A stretch of 64,000 bases of DNA from Cladocopium goreaui (taxonomy: Eukaryota > Sar > Dinophyceae > Suessiales > Symbiodiniaceae): assembly GCA_947184155.2 (NCBI GenBank), contig CAMXCT020000518.1, forward strand, positions 97,416 through 161,415. The letters are read 5' to 3'. The translations under genes and the position numbers were made by a program. The notes under the pieces were generated by a model. The model searched no databases. It saw only the letters and a program-made list of their open reading frames with translations, and had not been told where the DNA came from. Numbering within the stretch: the stretch's first letter is position 1; every line of letters begins with the position of its first letter. Below are positions 13,681 through 25,689 of the stretch, piece by piece.

Positions 13681-14359
13681 GAGTTGCGAAGTGTAACAGG
13701 TCGGGAACGCTTGAGTTCAGGCTTGAAAAGACTTTCGGGCGCGAAGCCCTGTGTTTTTTTGCGGGTAAAGTGGCTTCCGTGGTCGCCAAAGGAGGGTCTC
13801 TGTTTCCGCGGTTGCGGGCCCCGACCGGCGAAAGTTGTCGGCAAAAAGCGCACGCGACTGTAGCGAGAGCTCGGTTTCACATAAACATGTCAAAAAACTG
13901 TCAGCGCGGGGGCGCTTTTGGAAGATGAGGTCTGCCACCATTAAGGTGGCAAGTCTTTCAGTAGGTTTTGGGGTCTCGTTGCGTGTTGGAGGTCTTGGGA
14001 CTGAGGTTGGACTTCAACGTGAAAACAATATCATTAGAAGTGAATGTTAATGATAAAGTTTCATTGTAAAAAGCACGGTTTTGAAATTAAAATGAATGCT
14101 TTTGAATTGTAATTCATCACCGTGAAAACTATTAATAAAACTATTCTGAAGTTTATAAGTCCAACGTTCCAATATGTTGACAGCTCCTCTCTGTCATTGA
14201 AATCTATATTTAATCCGTCATGATGCATCATCATCTTCACCGTCAGTCTGATAAAAATAAAAATAAAAATGGTGTAAATCTGTCTGTCCATCTGGTTTCA
14301 CCATTGACATCAACTTACTACATTGATTTCGGACTATGCGTAGTATTTGTTCAATGGGT

Positions 14360-14602
14360 TTAATGGAATGGTTCTTGTTCCTGATGATATATCCATATGT
14401 CTTTTCTCTTTTGGTTCTTCTTGTTTTTTGTGATTAAATTGTTCTCTGACATTTGGACTATATCCAACTTGTATTTCTTTTGGATCTGCTTGAGGGTGTT
14501 GCTGCGTTTTAGTTTCAACTCTTGTGGTGTTCCCAACAAAAACGATGAGATGTTTAAAATAACATCTTCAGGCAAATCGTTCAACGTTTGCCCCTCTACC
14601 AT
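14360..14602 (-). CDS. Short ORF with an F-box-like N-terminus, uncertain
   Basis: An 80-residue minus-strand ORF. Residues 8-25 read LNDLPEDVILNISSFLLG, which resembles the start of an F-box (the LPxD/E..I..FL pattern). The rest is Lys/Asn-rich with no recognisable fold, and the AT-rich setting makes chance similarity possible. No neighbour supports it. Confidence 0.2.
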   Translation of the reverse strand: MVEGQTLNDLPEDVILNISSFLLGTPQELKLKRSNTLKQIQKKYKLDIVQMSENNLITKNKKNQKRKDIWIYHQEQEPFH

Positions 14603-15424
14603 TTTATACTTGTTATATAAGGTGGTATTTCTTTAAGTAGTTTTTTGGGTGACGGTCGCCTGTTGGAATTTGTGGGATTGGGGTTGGAGTTCAACGTTTC
14701 AACAGTGGGTTTGTTTGCTCATACATCTCTTGGTTTGATGGTGTTTTGACAGATTGGATTTACTGCTGATGGTCTGTCCGCAGTCTGGGCATTGGAAGAG
14801 TTTTGATAGTTTCCTTTAGCATTTCGAAAAATAGTCTGGGTCCAATGGTTTCTTGTCATAGCTTCCGTCGGGTTTCCAACGAGTGTGTGTTGCTTGGGTT
14901 GGCGAGTTGTGGGGGTTGTTGGATTGGTGGAGTGCTTCAACCATTTTGTCGAAGATGTCTTCGTCCATTGCTTGCTTCATTCCACCGATTACCACATAGC
15001 AGGGCATATGCAATTCTTGACTATACAAGGTCGTATTTCTCTAAGTGTCTGTGGGTTGTCAGTTTAGTTTTTGGGTTTGCCTCAGAAACTTGGGCTTTGA
15101 AGTAGAGTTTACGCTGGCACATGATTGCCTAAATGACAAGTCGACACACATGTTTGCAGACAGGGTTGCTCAAAATGCAAGTGCCACAAGCTGTGACATG
15201 ATTTTGGGGAAGCAGTTTCTATTTCTTTTTTGGGTTTCTGCAGAAAATTCTCTGCACTGAGCAAACCATTGATGAGCGTTTTCATTCCATTCAGCACTGA
15301 TGCCTTCAGCAACCTGCCATATAGCAGCGTGCCATGACTCGAAGTGCGAAGAAACCACGCCTTTGGTTCGTAATTCTGACTTTGCTGACCTTTGTGGGCT
15401 GGGCTCCCACGGATTTTGTGAAGC

Positions 15425-16641
15425 ATGCCACCTCACATCGGTGACGGCCTTTGGGTGCACGTGGATGAGCACAGGTCTATGTGTCCAGACCCAGACTTCC
15501 GGAGAGGTGCCATGAGAGTACTTGCAGAGCTTCCTGGTGTCCAGGTCTTGGCAACCCATTCCACCCCTGCCCAAGCAGAAGTCTTCAGAAACTTGCCGAC
15601 GACAGATCGCATGTTTGCTTCCAGATGTGGGGGCAATCATGAAGGAGCGCCTATCCATGGGCAACATCGACATGGACAATGAGGCAATTCTGTTTCGTGT
15701 GGCAACATTGCGTGTGACACTTGGACTCGCCTTGCAGAAGCTCCTCCTTTCCGGCTTGCACTTTCCATCTAGTGAGCTAGACCGGTTGTTGGACAAGCTG
15801 AACAGCACTATGGTGAATGCCGGTGACGATGTCAAGGCAAGGCTTGAGAAGTGCATCGCGCATTGCAACCGAATGTGGATGGATGACAGAGCACGGCAGA
15901 GGAAGAGCCTAATAGACCTGCTTTGCGGAATTCAAGAGGATGATGACAGGGTGCAAGAGAAACGTTTTTCACAGGTGGTAGCACTGGACGATATTCTCAC
16001 GGCACCGCTGGAGGTTCTACTTCGTGACAAAGACGATGACTTACTTAGTCTTGCCAACATGCTACATTGTTCCTGTCAAGGGGTCTTCAAACAAGCGTTG
16101 AAAACGAACCCCAGAGCAGCTGTAACAGCTGGGAGGATTTTGGAATCCGCTTATCCTTGGGTGGTGGCTTGCAGGTCGTGCAAGTTCAGCGGGCTTGAAT
16201 TTGAGGGGCTGTTGGTTCGATTCCAGTGCCAAGACATCCAGCCCGGCTACATCTTTCAGAAGAACAGCAAGATGCTCGACTCTGCCAAAGTCGCAGAGAT
16301 GCAGAACGCCACTCTCTATTACGCCGAGGGGAACCGTCCACGTGCCGATATTTTTTTCAAGGATGACTGGTGCTTTGTACCTGGTTGACGTGGGTGGCTC
16401 TGGCAACATGTCGAAGGCGTGGAACAATGTGCAGAAAATGAGTGATGTTTTCGTCAAGGAAGGTTTGCGTGAGGACTTGCAAGTGAGTAGATTAAAAGGT
16501 GTCGTCCTGCTACCAAACATTGTGAGTATCAGCCTGGAAAATGAAGGAATCATCTCAGAAGCCATCACCGTCACAGGGGCAAGAGCCAGAAAGCTGCTTG
16601 GTGGTCTCGTCCAACTGCTTGCTTGGCTGCCAGCCATTTGA
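15425..16641 (+). pseudogene. Broken Crinkler/RHS-like NTPase-nuclease gene (tentative)
   Basis: Three overlapping plus-strand frames look like one protein. The first (from about 15425) contains VHVDEHR followed about 30 residues later by VLATHSTPA, like a Walker B segment and sensor of a P-loop NTPase. The second (15522-16388) continues with a helical region. Its first ATG in frame is at 15639. The third (to 16641) contains ALYLVDVGGSGN shortly after an ADIFF motif, reminiscent of the PD-(D/E)XK-type nuclease end of Crinkler and retrotransposon-hot-spot proteins. The frame changes fall near a G5 run (about 15630) and a T7 run (about 16350). No Walker A motif is visible upstream. It may be a pseudogene, a multi-exon gene, or an assembly error. 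The family assignment rests on motif pattern only. Confidence 0.4.
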
Positions 16642-16649
16642 AGCCCGAA

Positions 16650-19600
16650 GCTGGCGAACCTAACCAGAGTTGAGGCAAGGAAACAGCGCCAGTGAAAAGG
16701 AAGCAGTGCAATCCGCTACAACCAAACATTTCGCGATAAAACATGATAAAGCATTTGTGGTGTTTTTGTTGTGTCATTGCTGTCTTTGGCAGTGAGTGAG
16801 GATGACGAATGGAAAAGAAAACAGATGGGATGGGAAAAGAAGACGAAGAGATTAGAGAGTTTGCAAGGTGTCATCCTATGCCATCACCCGACGATGAAGT
16901 CATTGACACAATGATAATATATTGATTTGTAAGATTTGGCTCAATGAAAAACATGCATGAAAACCTCACTGATAAAAATGTAATCGTTGATTGTCAAATT
17001 AGTGGTAAGGAACTGATTTGTGATGGACAATTCAACGCTTTGATTATTAACCTAACTCTTTTATCAATAGCGATGGATGAACTGAATGATATAAAGAAAC
17101 CGTGTTTGACACAAATAAGAATGATTGAGCATTGGTGGAATAGGAAAATGGAAAACATAAAATGATTAATTCGCAATATTTCAATAAAAAAATATTAGTT
17201 ATGAAATAATCACCCACCCAACACACAATAAAACAGAACAGTAACAATAATCATCCCCATAATCCAAACACAAACATTATCACAACAACTTCAACGAAAC
17301 AATTACCCCCAAACCCAAAAAATAACAGTCGAACATTTCAAAATCCAACATCAAGAAAAACAAAACAACCACCCTGCATTTTTCTAGGGTCAGTGGATAT
17401 TTGTTCTAAGATTTCTAAGTGGATGATTGGTATAACCATAGTTATGGGGTTTATATCCCAATTTATGGAGGTTATCACCATTGTTCATCCCGACCCCCGA
17501 ATGTTGAACACCCCCTGAACTGAATCATTCAAATGGCCCCAAAGATGTCTAAATCCCCTACTACACCATTCATTTCCCAAATGATGTGTTCACCATGTGC
17601 GATCATTATATATATTATATATGTATTTATTTGTGTATTTCAGACAATCGTATCTTCTGAGGAAAAATGCAAACACAAACTAAGGACCAAACTGCAAAAA
17701 AACACAAAGAAAGTGAACAACGGCAAACATATGTTTTGTTCACTTTCTTGCTTGTTTCGCCTTTTTTTTCAATATTCGATTTTTGAAACACTTCTATTTT
17801 GAACCCTATGTTGGGCAGTAGTTCTTTCTGACAGTTTAATGCAGTTTCACATTGTGTTCACAAAACATGTTTCAAACAAAAACATAGTTATCATAGTTCA
17901 AAACTGGAATGGTGAACACACACGAACTGGGTGTGTCTCAAATTCAGAACCAAATTATCATATCGAAGCAAATAGGTCCAACAGGATCATGGTTGTTTCA
18001 AACCAGAAAACCAAGTCTGGTTACAAAACGCTTAGGGAACAAAAAGGCACTGTCAGAGGTCAAGTTGCAACATATTTTTCATTGCAAGCCGACAGCGAAC
18101 CCACCGTCTTGCGCGTATATATATATATATATGTATATAACACACATATATATATAGTATTATATAATTAAGTTATAACTATGGTTACAAAGACCGTCGC
18201 TAGCATCACACTGCACAAAATGAGCCATGGAAACCCCAAAGGCTCAAGGATTCCTTCAGTTTGCTGCCCAGGATGCACTCCATTGCCGATGTGGCGAACT
18301 ATGGCTATCGGTTGATGGAATTGAACCGATCTGGGAGGAGCAGTGGCAAGACAGCCTATAGTTGGTTGATGATTGGCACGGGATTATGTATACTAACCTT
18401 TGTATTGTTTTTAATATCAAATAAGGAGATTATGGGGATTATACTAACCTTTATATACTAGTTTGTTCTATGTATATATTAGTTGATTGGGGATTCCCAC
18501 AATCCATTAATGGTTGGATTTGACTCAGCATTTCTTGTCGCAGGAAGCGTGATGTGGCACATCCGTATGGCTATGCCCCGTTGTCCCAAGCCTACACTTA
18601 GACAGTCTTTATCGGCCGCAGAGATCCATGAGATTGAGTAGGGATGGGGACGGGTATCACAGCTGATTGATTGGATGGTCAAGGTCGTGAGTATTTGTCA
18701 GTGGTTTTTTATCTATACCTAGATGTTATTGAATTACCTAGAAAAAATGGTAAGATACCAATTAATATACCAATTATTTTAAGGGACTTTCACCAATTTT
18801 TATCGGTGCTCTGCCTGGATTTCCCATGTAACCGGTGCTATGTCTGACTGATACAGCAGCAGTTGGGATTCCTGTGGGTATGAAACACTGGATTACTATG
18901 AACAAGAATGGGATTATAAGGGGATAAACATGGATAAACCACCGACTGGTGGATTTCGCAACCATGAAAATCAGCTACCTTGAACCATTTAGGCGCTACA
19001 TTACAGCAGACCGATCCTTTGTGTCCGGTTTGCCCAGAGTCAGAGAGTGCCGCGTTGATTTTCGGATCAGTGACATATTATGTGCTTAGCATTGTCAAGG
19101 TTTGTTTAGGGTTTATTTAGATTGTTCAATCGGCATTTTGAATTTGAATGACTTTGGATAATTTTGGGACATGGACATGGACAGAAGTATTCGCGGATGA
19201 ATACTTTGCTCAGGTTTCTTTTCTTTGTTGGCGGGGCCAGAGCCTAAAGCCTCGTCGCAGAGTTGTTTCATCCCATTTTGATCATCACTGGTCCCAGAAT
19301 AAGTCGCATCGCATGTCCAAAGAATACTTGGAAACTAAGTTTCACCATGTTTCATCCCTTTGCAGTTTTTTTTCCACAATATGTCCACCCTTTTTGACAA
19401 TTTGTTTTTCACCATGTTTATTCAATGTGTCACCATTTTGATCCATTTTGCACCAATTTCTCACCATCTTTCCTAGGATTTCACCATTTCTCATCATTTT
19501 CCCATGATTTTTCCTAGGATTTTGCTTTGGTTTCATTCCACTTTTCCAGCATTTCAGTCACGTTGAACGTATGTTGAGGTTCTGCCACTGGGCTTGGGAA

Positions 19601-20159
19601 TCCAGGAGATGGCGACGGTTTCCAGCGGAGCCACGCTCGGGGCTCCAGCTATTTTTTTTCTATCAATGAAGGTCTCTTATTGGGGAAATATGGGGAAATC
19701 ATCTATAAATCATCTATAAATGTTTTTTTTCTTGAATGGCAACATCATCGAAGTAAATGGAGGTTTCTATATGGGAACATCATCGAGCCTTATTTCGGCA
19801 CCATTTCGGTGTTCGGGTTTTCCACGGAGATGACCCAGCTCAACAGCGATGGCAGTGCAAAAGCATTTGGAGGTAAATGACAGCCGCAACAGGACTCAAC
19901 AGGAAAATTGGATAAAATTGGATAAGTGTTTCCTTTTTATCTACCTGTATTTGGGGTGTTGGGAGCAGCCCCGAATTGGGGTTACAATATGTTACAATTA
20001 CAACCCTGATCCATTGCTGATCGGTAGGGACTGGAATTCCCGAGGCCGAGCGACCTTCTGGTACTGTGCCGAGCTTGGCTGATGATGGTGATGGTGATGA
20101 TGGCGGTTTATCACACAAAATCATTCTAAATTTGCACATCATATTTACATATGTGTGTA
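16650..20159. other. AT-rich spacer, no supported gene
   Basis: ORFs here are short and AT-driven. The 73-residue ORF at 16944-17165 has no recognisable motif. There is a TA tract at about 18115-18165, and repeated ttcaccattttg-like words at about 19340-19510. Confidence 0.5.
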
Positions 20160-21785
20160 TAATCGAAGGAAGTTTAGAAGTCAAACTTCCGACTAATATG
20201 GACAGATGAAAAGCAGAGCAGGGAAGAGGCAGAGAGAAGAGAAAGATTAGAAGAAAGAAGAGTAGAAGAGAAAGAGTTAGAAGAGAGAAAGATTAGAAGA
20301 AAAAAGAGTAGAAGAGAAAGAGTCAGAAGAAAGAAGATGCAGATGCGCGAAAAGGTAGGAAAGTCGCGAAACACTGTGTTTTTCCAATGATTTGTGGCTC
20401 CGGAGGGTCGAAAAGTAGGCTCGCTAAAGCGGCGGGTGTGGAGCCAGCTGGCCAGACGAGAGATGAAAAATTGCACGCTGTTGTGGCGCGAAGCACATTT
20501 CGAAGTGAAAATGCACAAAACACCATTCTCGGACCACTTTTGGCAGTTGAGATGTCGAAACACGCCGTTGTGGCGCGAAGCACATTTCCAAGCCAAAATG
20601 TACAAAACACTAGGGGTGCGGACCACTTCTGGAAGTTGAGATGTCGAAAAAGTGCACGCCGTTGTGGCGCGAAGCACATTTGGAAGTCAAAATGTACAAA
20701 GCACACCAGCTTCGGACCACTTCTGGAAGTTCAGATCTCGAAAAAGTGCACGCCGTTGTGGCGCGAAGCACATTTGGAAGTCAAAATGTTAAAAATTCTA
20801 GGGGTTCGGACCACTTTTGGAAGTTCAGATCTCGAAAAAGTGCACGCCTTTGTGGCGCGAAGCACATTTTGAAGTCAAAATGTTAAAAACACAAGGGGTT
20901 CGGACCACTTTTGGAGGTTCAGATGTCGTTTCGCTTCACTACGCTACACTACATTGCACTACACTCCACTACACTACACTACAGGACATTACACTACACT
21001 ACACTACCTTCCACTACACTTCACTACACTCCACTACGCTACACTCCACTACACTACAACTACACAACTACACTAAATTACACTACACTACACTACATTA
21101 CACTACACTACACTCCACTACACTACATTACACTACACTACCTTCCACTACACTTCACTACACTCCACTACACTAAATTACACTACACTACACTACATTA
21201 CACTACACTCCACTACACTCCACCACACTAAATTACACTACACTTTACTACATTACACTACGCTACTACACTCCACTACACTACACTACACTACCCTACC
21301 TTCCACTACACTTCAGTAGATTACACTACACTACACTACACTCCACTACACTACAACTACAACTACAACCTACAACTACAGCTACAACTACACAACTACA
21401 CTCCACTACACTCCACTACGCTAAATTACACTACACTAAATTACGCTAGACTACACTACATTACACTACACTACACTACATTTCACTACACTCCACTACA
21501 CCGCACTACATTACACTACACTACATTACACTCAATGACACTGCACCACAGATAGACAGGTAGACAGCTAGACAGATGAAGGGGAGAGAGAGAGAGAGAG
21601 AGATAGGTAGGTAGGTAGGTAGGTAGATAGTCAGAGAAACAAAGAGAAATAGTGAGAGAGATCAATCACCTTTCGCTCCATCAGTGGCTTCGCTCTGCCA
21701 TCCCTGATTCACAACAACCAACCTCTCCTATAGGTTTCCTATTTTTGAAACTTCCGCCACCGCCTTGTGCGGTACTACTGGTATA
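20160..21785 (-). repeat. Composite satellite-bearing repeat, copy 2 (inverted)
   Basis: This is the reverse complement of the block at 1445-3440 with the same order of parts. It has the palindromic end (about 20166-20195), a purine-rich tail, 94-bp units (about 20460-20935), a TACAC array (about 20940-21540), a short GGTA/GAGA tract, and the unique end finishing 'cttgtgcggtactactggta'. It differs mainly in array lengths. The pair forms a roughly 20-kb inverted structure. Confidence 0.8.
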
Positions 21786-21789
21786 ATTT

Positions 21790-24700
21790 ATATACTAGTA
21801 TGTGTATTTATCCACTAAAAATGTGATGATCATCCCATATATTCCACCTTCCTTGATGACTCGCAGGCCGGCGGCGGTGTTTTCCGTCTCGGCCATCCTG
21901 GAAGGCCCCGGGGGTTGGGTTTTTCTGCTGGGGGTCGTCGGTTTCCACCGGTTGCAATGGTGACGATGATCTACCAATGATGATTTAGGTAATGAGAATG
22001 ATTGGAAACTATTGGGAAATGCGTGGTGATTTTCAATGATGATTTTCATATATTTTCATGGTGATGAACAAAAAACCATGGATTTTTCCGGAGTATCCCT
22101 GAGTCACGTGTGAAATGTGAGAGATGGCTTGATTCTTGGTCTCACGCAAGGACTCTTAGGTTGCTGGTCACGTTTCCAAGAGATGGCGCAGGAAACAACT
22201 GAAACAACGTTTCCATTTTCCCATATTTTCCCTACGCATTAGGTGCTGCTGTGCGCGCTGCGTGCCCGTGGGAATCAATCCATGAGGCGTTAAATGGAGG
22301 TTTCCTAAAATGGTGCCCTAAATCAATACTGGTTTCCAGTTAAATGGAGGTTTCCAAACATATCCAAACCAATCACTGGGGATCACCGGATCACCCATTT
22401 TTAAGAAACACCAATATACTCATAATATCTCATAACAAGGATTCCCAGTATGGGATGGATGTACCCCACATGCCATGTTTTGACCACGGCACACGTTTAT
22501 ACCATTCCCAAATGGTAGGTTTATGGCATTTCATGGCATTGCGTTACCAAAATTCTCCATGGTTCTCCCAAAAAATCACACAGACCCGCGTGAGTTTTGG
22601 GTCCGAATGAAGAGAAGGTACCGCGAGATCCTTGGCCAAGCTGAACGAGAGAAGATTGGCCCCCCGCCTGCGTCACTTGGACTTTGAAAGGTTCTGCACT
22701 TGAGCTTTGGTGGTTGGAATGATCAACATTGATCAACCCCATTTATCTTTGCATTTGTGAGGTTAGCAATATATTGCACCATTTCTTTGCAGTTTTCTTG
22801 AGTTGGATGACTTTACATTCTACGACACCAAGCAGATTTTCCATGCACGTTGTGCATTGCTATCTTTCTTCCAATGTCAAGATTTCGGGGAGATGAACAC
22901 CCAACAAAAACACCATAAAACTGGTGGTTTCAAGCAAAAAAAATGAAGGGTTTGACCAAAAGTTGACGGTTTCACTTGTTATGGTTGCTGATTCTAGTGA
23001 TTCTAGTTGGTGGTTTCACTTTTTATATCCAACTCTATTTGGGACGATGATTTCCGATGACTTTTTGATTCAAATGTCTTGGCAATTTGGCAGGTCCTTC
23101 TTGGATCAACTTTGTCAAGCACCTTGGATGTTGGATTGAGTCACTGAGTTACGGCAACAAGCACATATTTTATATTACACACATATATTATATGTATTCA
23201 AAAATACGTAAATGCATACATACATGCATGCATGCATATATACGTGTATATATATATATATAGGTATGATTTATAGTGAATATATGTACCAATGTGTATG
23301 CAACTGCATACATATATGTTTTTGGAAAATGAGATCATGTCATTCTCCGAACCCCCACGGGTAGTTGGTTTGTTGTCTTAGACTTTGCCACTTACCACTG
23401 GTTCAGCGCGGTGGTGCTACGCGCACGCGTGTCAAGATGCCTCGTGCACAAACTAAGAATTCAAAGTGATACATCCACTTTTGCAAAGCTCGTACTTGTG
23501 ATGTTCCCGTATTGGAAAAGGCAATAATTTGGGCGTTTCTTTCCATCTCAAGCTTACTAACTGTCAATTTCAGATTCAGACTCCAACAAACTTTCAGAGA
23601 TGTTCGTATCATAAAGCAGTGGATCATGAAATATGTTCGGATCATTCAGACTCCTAAACTTCATTACGCTTCCAAACGATTAACCTAATGAATAGCATTT
23701 CTACACCTAAAATATTTCTGGACACAAACAGACTCACTGACTGGATCATCAAACAGGGGCAGACAGTGTCCACATTTCGCCAGGTTTTCAAATACCTTGG
23801 CCAAGGGCGAGATGTTGGAGACCCAGTCGCTGGATGACTCGACGCGTGTCATCAAAGGTGGCTGGAAAATCCCCAAATGGATAGTTAAATTGGAAAATCA
23901 TGGAAAATCAGCTATAACTGGTGAATTTCGATTGCCACATTTGATGAACAGATGGTAAAGTTTTGATGATGAGTGATGATTCGTTCACTAACTGCCTAGT
24001 GAATTGTACCCCTGGAGCTGTGCTGAAAAGTGCCCAGAGGAATTTGGGGGGGGAACTTATCTTTTTTCTCATGCCATAATGGCCATGGCTGGCGGCAACT
24101 GTGTTATTGTGTTGTTGATGTTGGTTGTTGTCCCCTCAGATTTGGCAGTCCACTGTGCAGTACACCTTCAATATCCTTCAATGATCTACAAGCTGTGTGA
24201 AATCGGAACCAAAAACTGCCTGTAATTTTGTTTATAGTTTCTTCTAAATCCAAGAAACTCCGAATTACCCCGCTATGACTACTCGATATGTATTATATAA
24301 TGTAAATATATAATAATGTATGTATATATATATAATAATTCATGTACGCACAACTATAATATATTATTTATACATATATCATTCATATTCCAGGACATGC
24401 CAGTGATGTTGGGATCTCTCACCCTCCGATTTTCCGGTATCTGTCTGGGATGATGAAGCCATCACCATCCCCAAGCCTGGCATTACGAACGTAGCTTTGA
24501 TTTGCTGAATGTTATTTAATGTGATTTCCTGTATTCCCATTCGTAAGGAAAAAAATTGGGGAAATGAAGACTACTGTAATACAATGAAGATCCTGTAGTC
24601 ATCCGTTAACCAGCCATAAATCATACATTAATCCATTAATCATCCATTAACCAGCCATTTTGATGTGAAACACGTGGGGAAACCTGGGGACTCCCAGGGC

Positions 24701-25300
24701 TCTTTTGCAGTGTTGGGCTGTGAAAGGTGATGTCGACTGCCACCTTCACAGAGGCTGTTCTATCATGGAGAGAAATACATATCTACGTTGGCATTTCGCA
24801 TATTTTTTATTTTTTTCCGTTTGTGTGAGTGTCTCGCTAGCGTCCTTAAAGTAGCCAGTTTGGTTCCAGCACCACTGCATAGTCAAAGCCATCGCTTTCC
24901 TTGGTCTTGCCCTCAGTCAGATTTGAGGCTAAAGAGCATCCAAATGATGCTTCCGTATCACATTTGAGTTTTTACACATCATAGCTTAATTTGATAGCAA
25001 TTTAAGGTCATTTGCTCTTCCACCAGTCCAGGGGTCCAACGGTCCAGTAGTTCACCCATCGCTCTGTGCCCAGGCCCTGTCCAGCCGTTGCCTTCTGCGG
25101 TGCCAAGCCACATCTCCCCTTTGCAGGCCAGCCTTGACCGGGATCAGGATGACTGGGAGCAACGATGTGCCAACTTGGACTTTAATAATTGTAAATTGGC
25201 TGAAAATTCCTGAAATAGCCCATGATCAATGCCACTCAATTGCTATTTACACCATCATTGCTGCCCCCTGTTTGCCCAAAGAAGCTCTCGGCTTGGTGAC
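21790..25300. other. Spacer, no supported gene
   Basis: No ORF shows family features. It contains short TA/TG tracts near 23160-23300 and 24290-24380, and a tandem 'ccattaaccagcc' patch at about 24605-24660. Confidence 0.5.
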
Positions 25301-25314
25301 GTCACATGGTTCCT

Positions 25315-25329
25315 GCGGTCCTTGCGGTC
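25315..25329. repeat. GCGGTC(C) tandem pair upstream of an ATG
   Basis: GCGGTCC at 25315-25321 is followed by GCGGTC at 25324-25329, a 9-nt period, about 20 bp before the ATG at 25348. The same paired motif occurs at 25515, 26025, 26639, 27150, 38890 and 40315. Confidence 0.6.
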
Positions 25330-25347
25330 ATTGCGCGTGGAGTCAGG

Positions 25348-25689
25348 ATGGCGGATCAGGAAGGAGTTGCTCAGCCGGCGGCACAGCCAGAGCTGCCAAT
25401 CGGCGAGCCGGAAGCCTTGCAGCCTGCAGCCCCGCTGGAGGAAGAGCAGGCCCAGCATGTGGAGGACTTCTTGGCCCAGGAGCTTGAGGAGGCTGATGTG
25501 CAGTCCTTGGCCCAGCGGTCCCAGCGGTCCCACTACCAAGATCCCCTCGTGGAGGCCGCGTTTGACCACAACCAGCGGGCGCAGCGCGAGATCGTGGAGA
25601 GCGTCAGCACTCTTCTGAGCCAGCAGCCCGCCATGAGCGCAGAACTCCTGATGCTGCGCAGAACTCTATGTTGCTGGCTTCAGCTGTAA
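25348..25689 (+). CDS. Acidic Gln/Ala-rich protein fragment of unknown function
   Basis: The ORF starts at the ATG at 25348 (MADQEGVAQP) and runs to 25689. It is rich in Gln, Ala and Glu and contains the direct repeat AQRSQRSH, encoded by the paired GCGGTCC motif. It overlaps the start of the methyltransferase frame downstream and may be its N-terminal extension in another frame or exon. I recognise no domain. Confidence 0.35.
   Translation: MADQEGVAQPAAQPELPIGEPEALQPAAPLEEEQAQHVEDFLAQELEEADVQSLAQRSQRSHYQDPLVEAAFDHNQRAQREIVESVSTLLSQQPAMSAELLMLRRTLCCWLQL

Larger units (their letters stand above)
3441..15300. other. Intergenic region with small repeats, no supported gene
   Basis: I see no ORF with family features in this long stretch, apart from a weak F-box-like fragment at 14360-14602. 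It contains MITE-like copies, an 11-bp tandem array (4354-4462), TA/TAT microsatellites (11830-12160), a CAT microsatellite (13535-13680), a 23-bp inverted repeat (10185-10255), and a short GC-rich island at about 13700-13930 that I cannot assign. Confidence 0.5.

Noticed and set aside
15170..15868. 232-codon minus-strand ORF
   Set aside because: It is the antisense of the NTPase-like coding region. The plus-strand frames carry the recognisable motifs.
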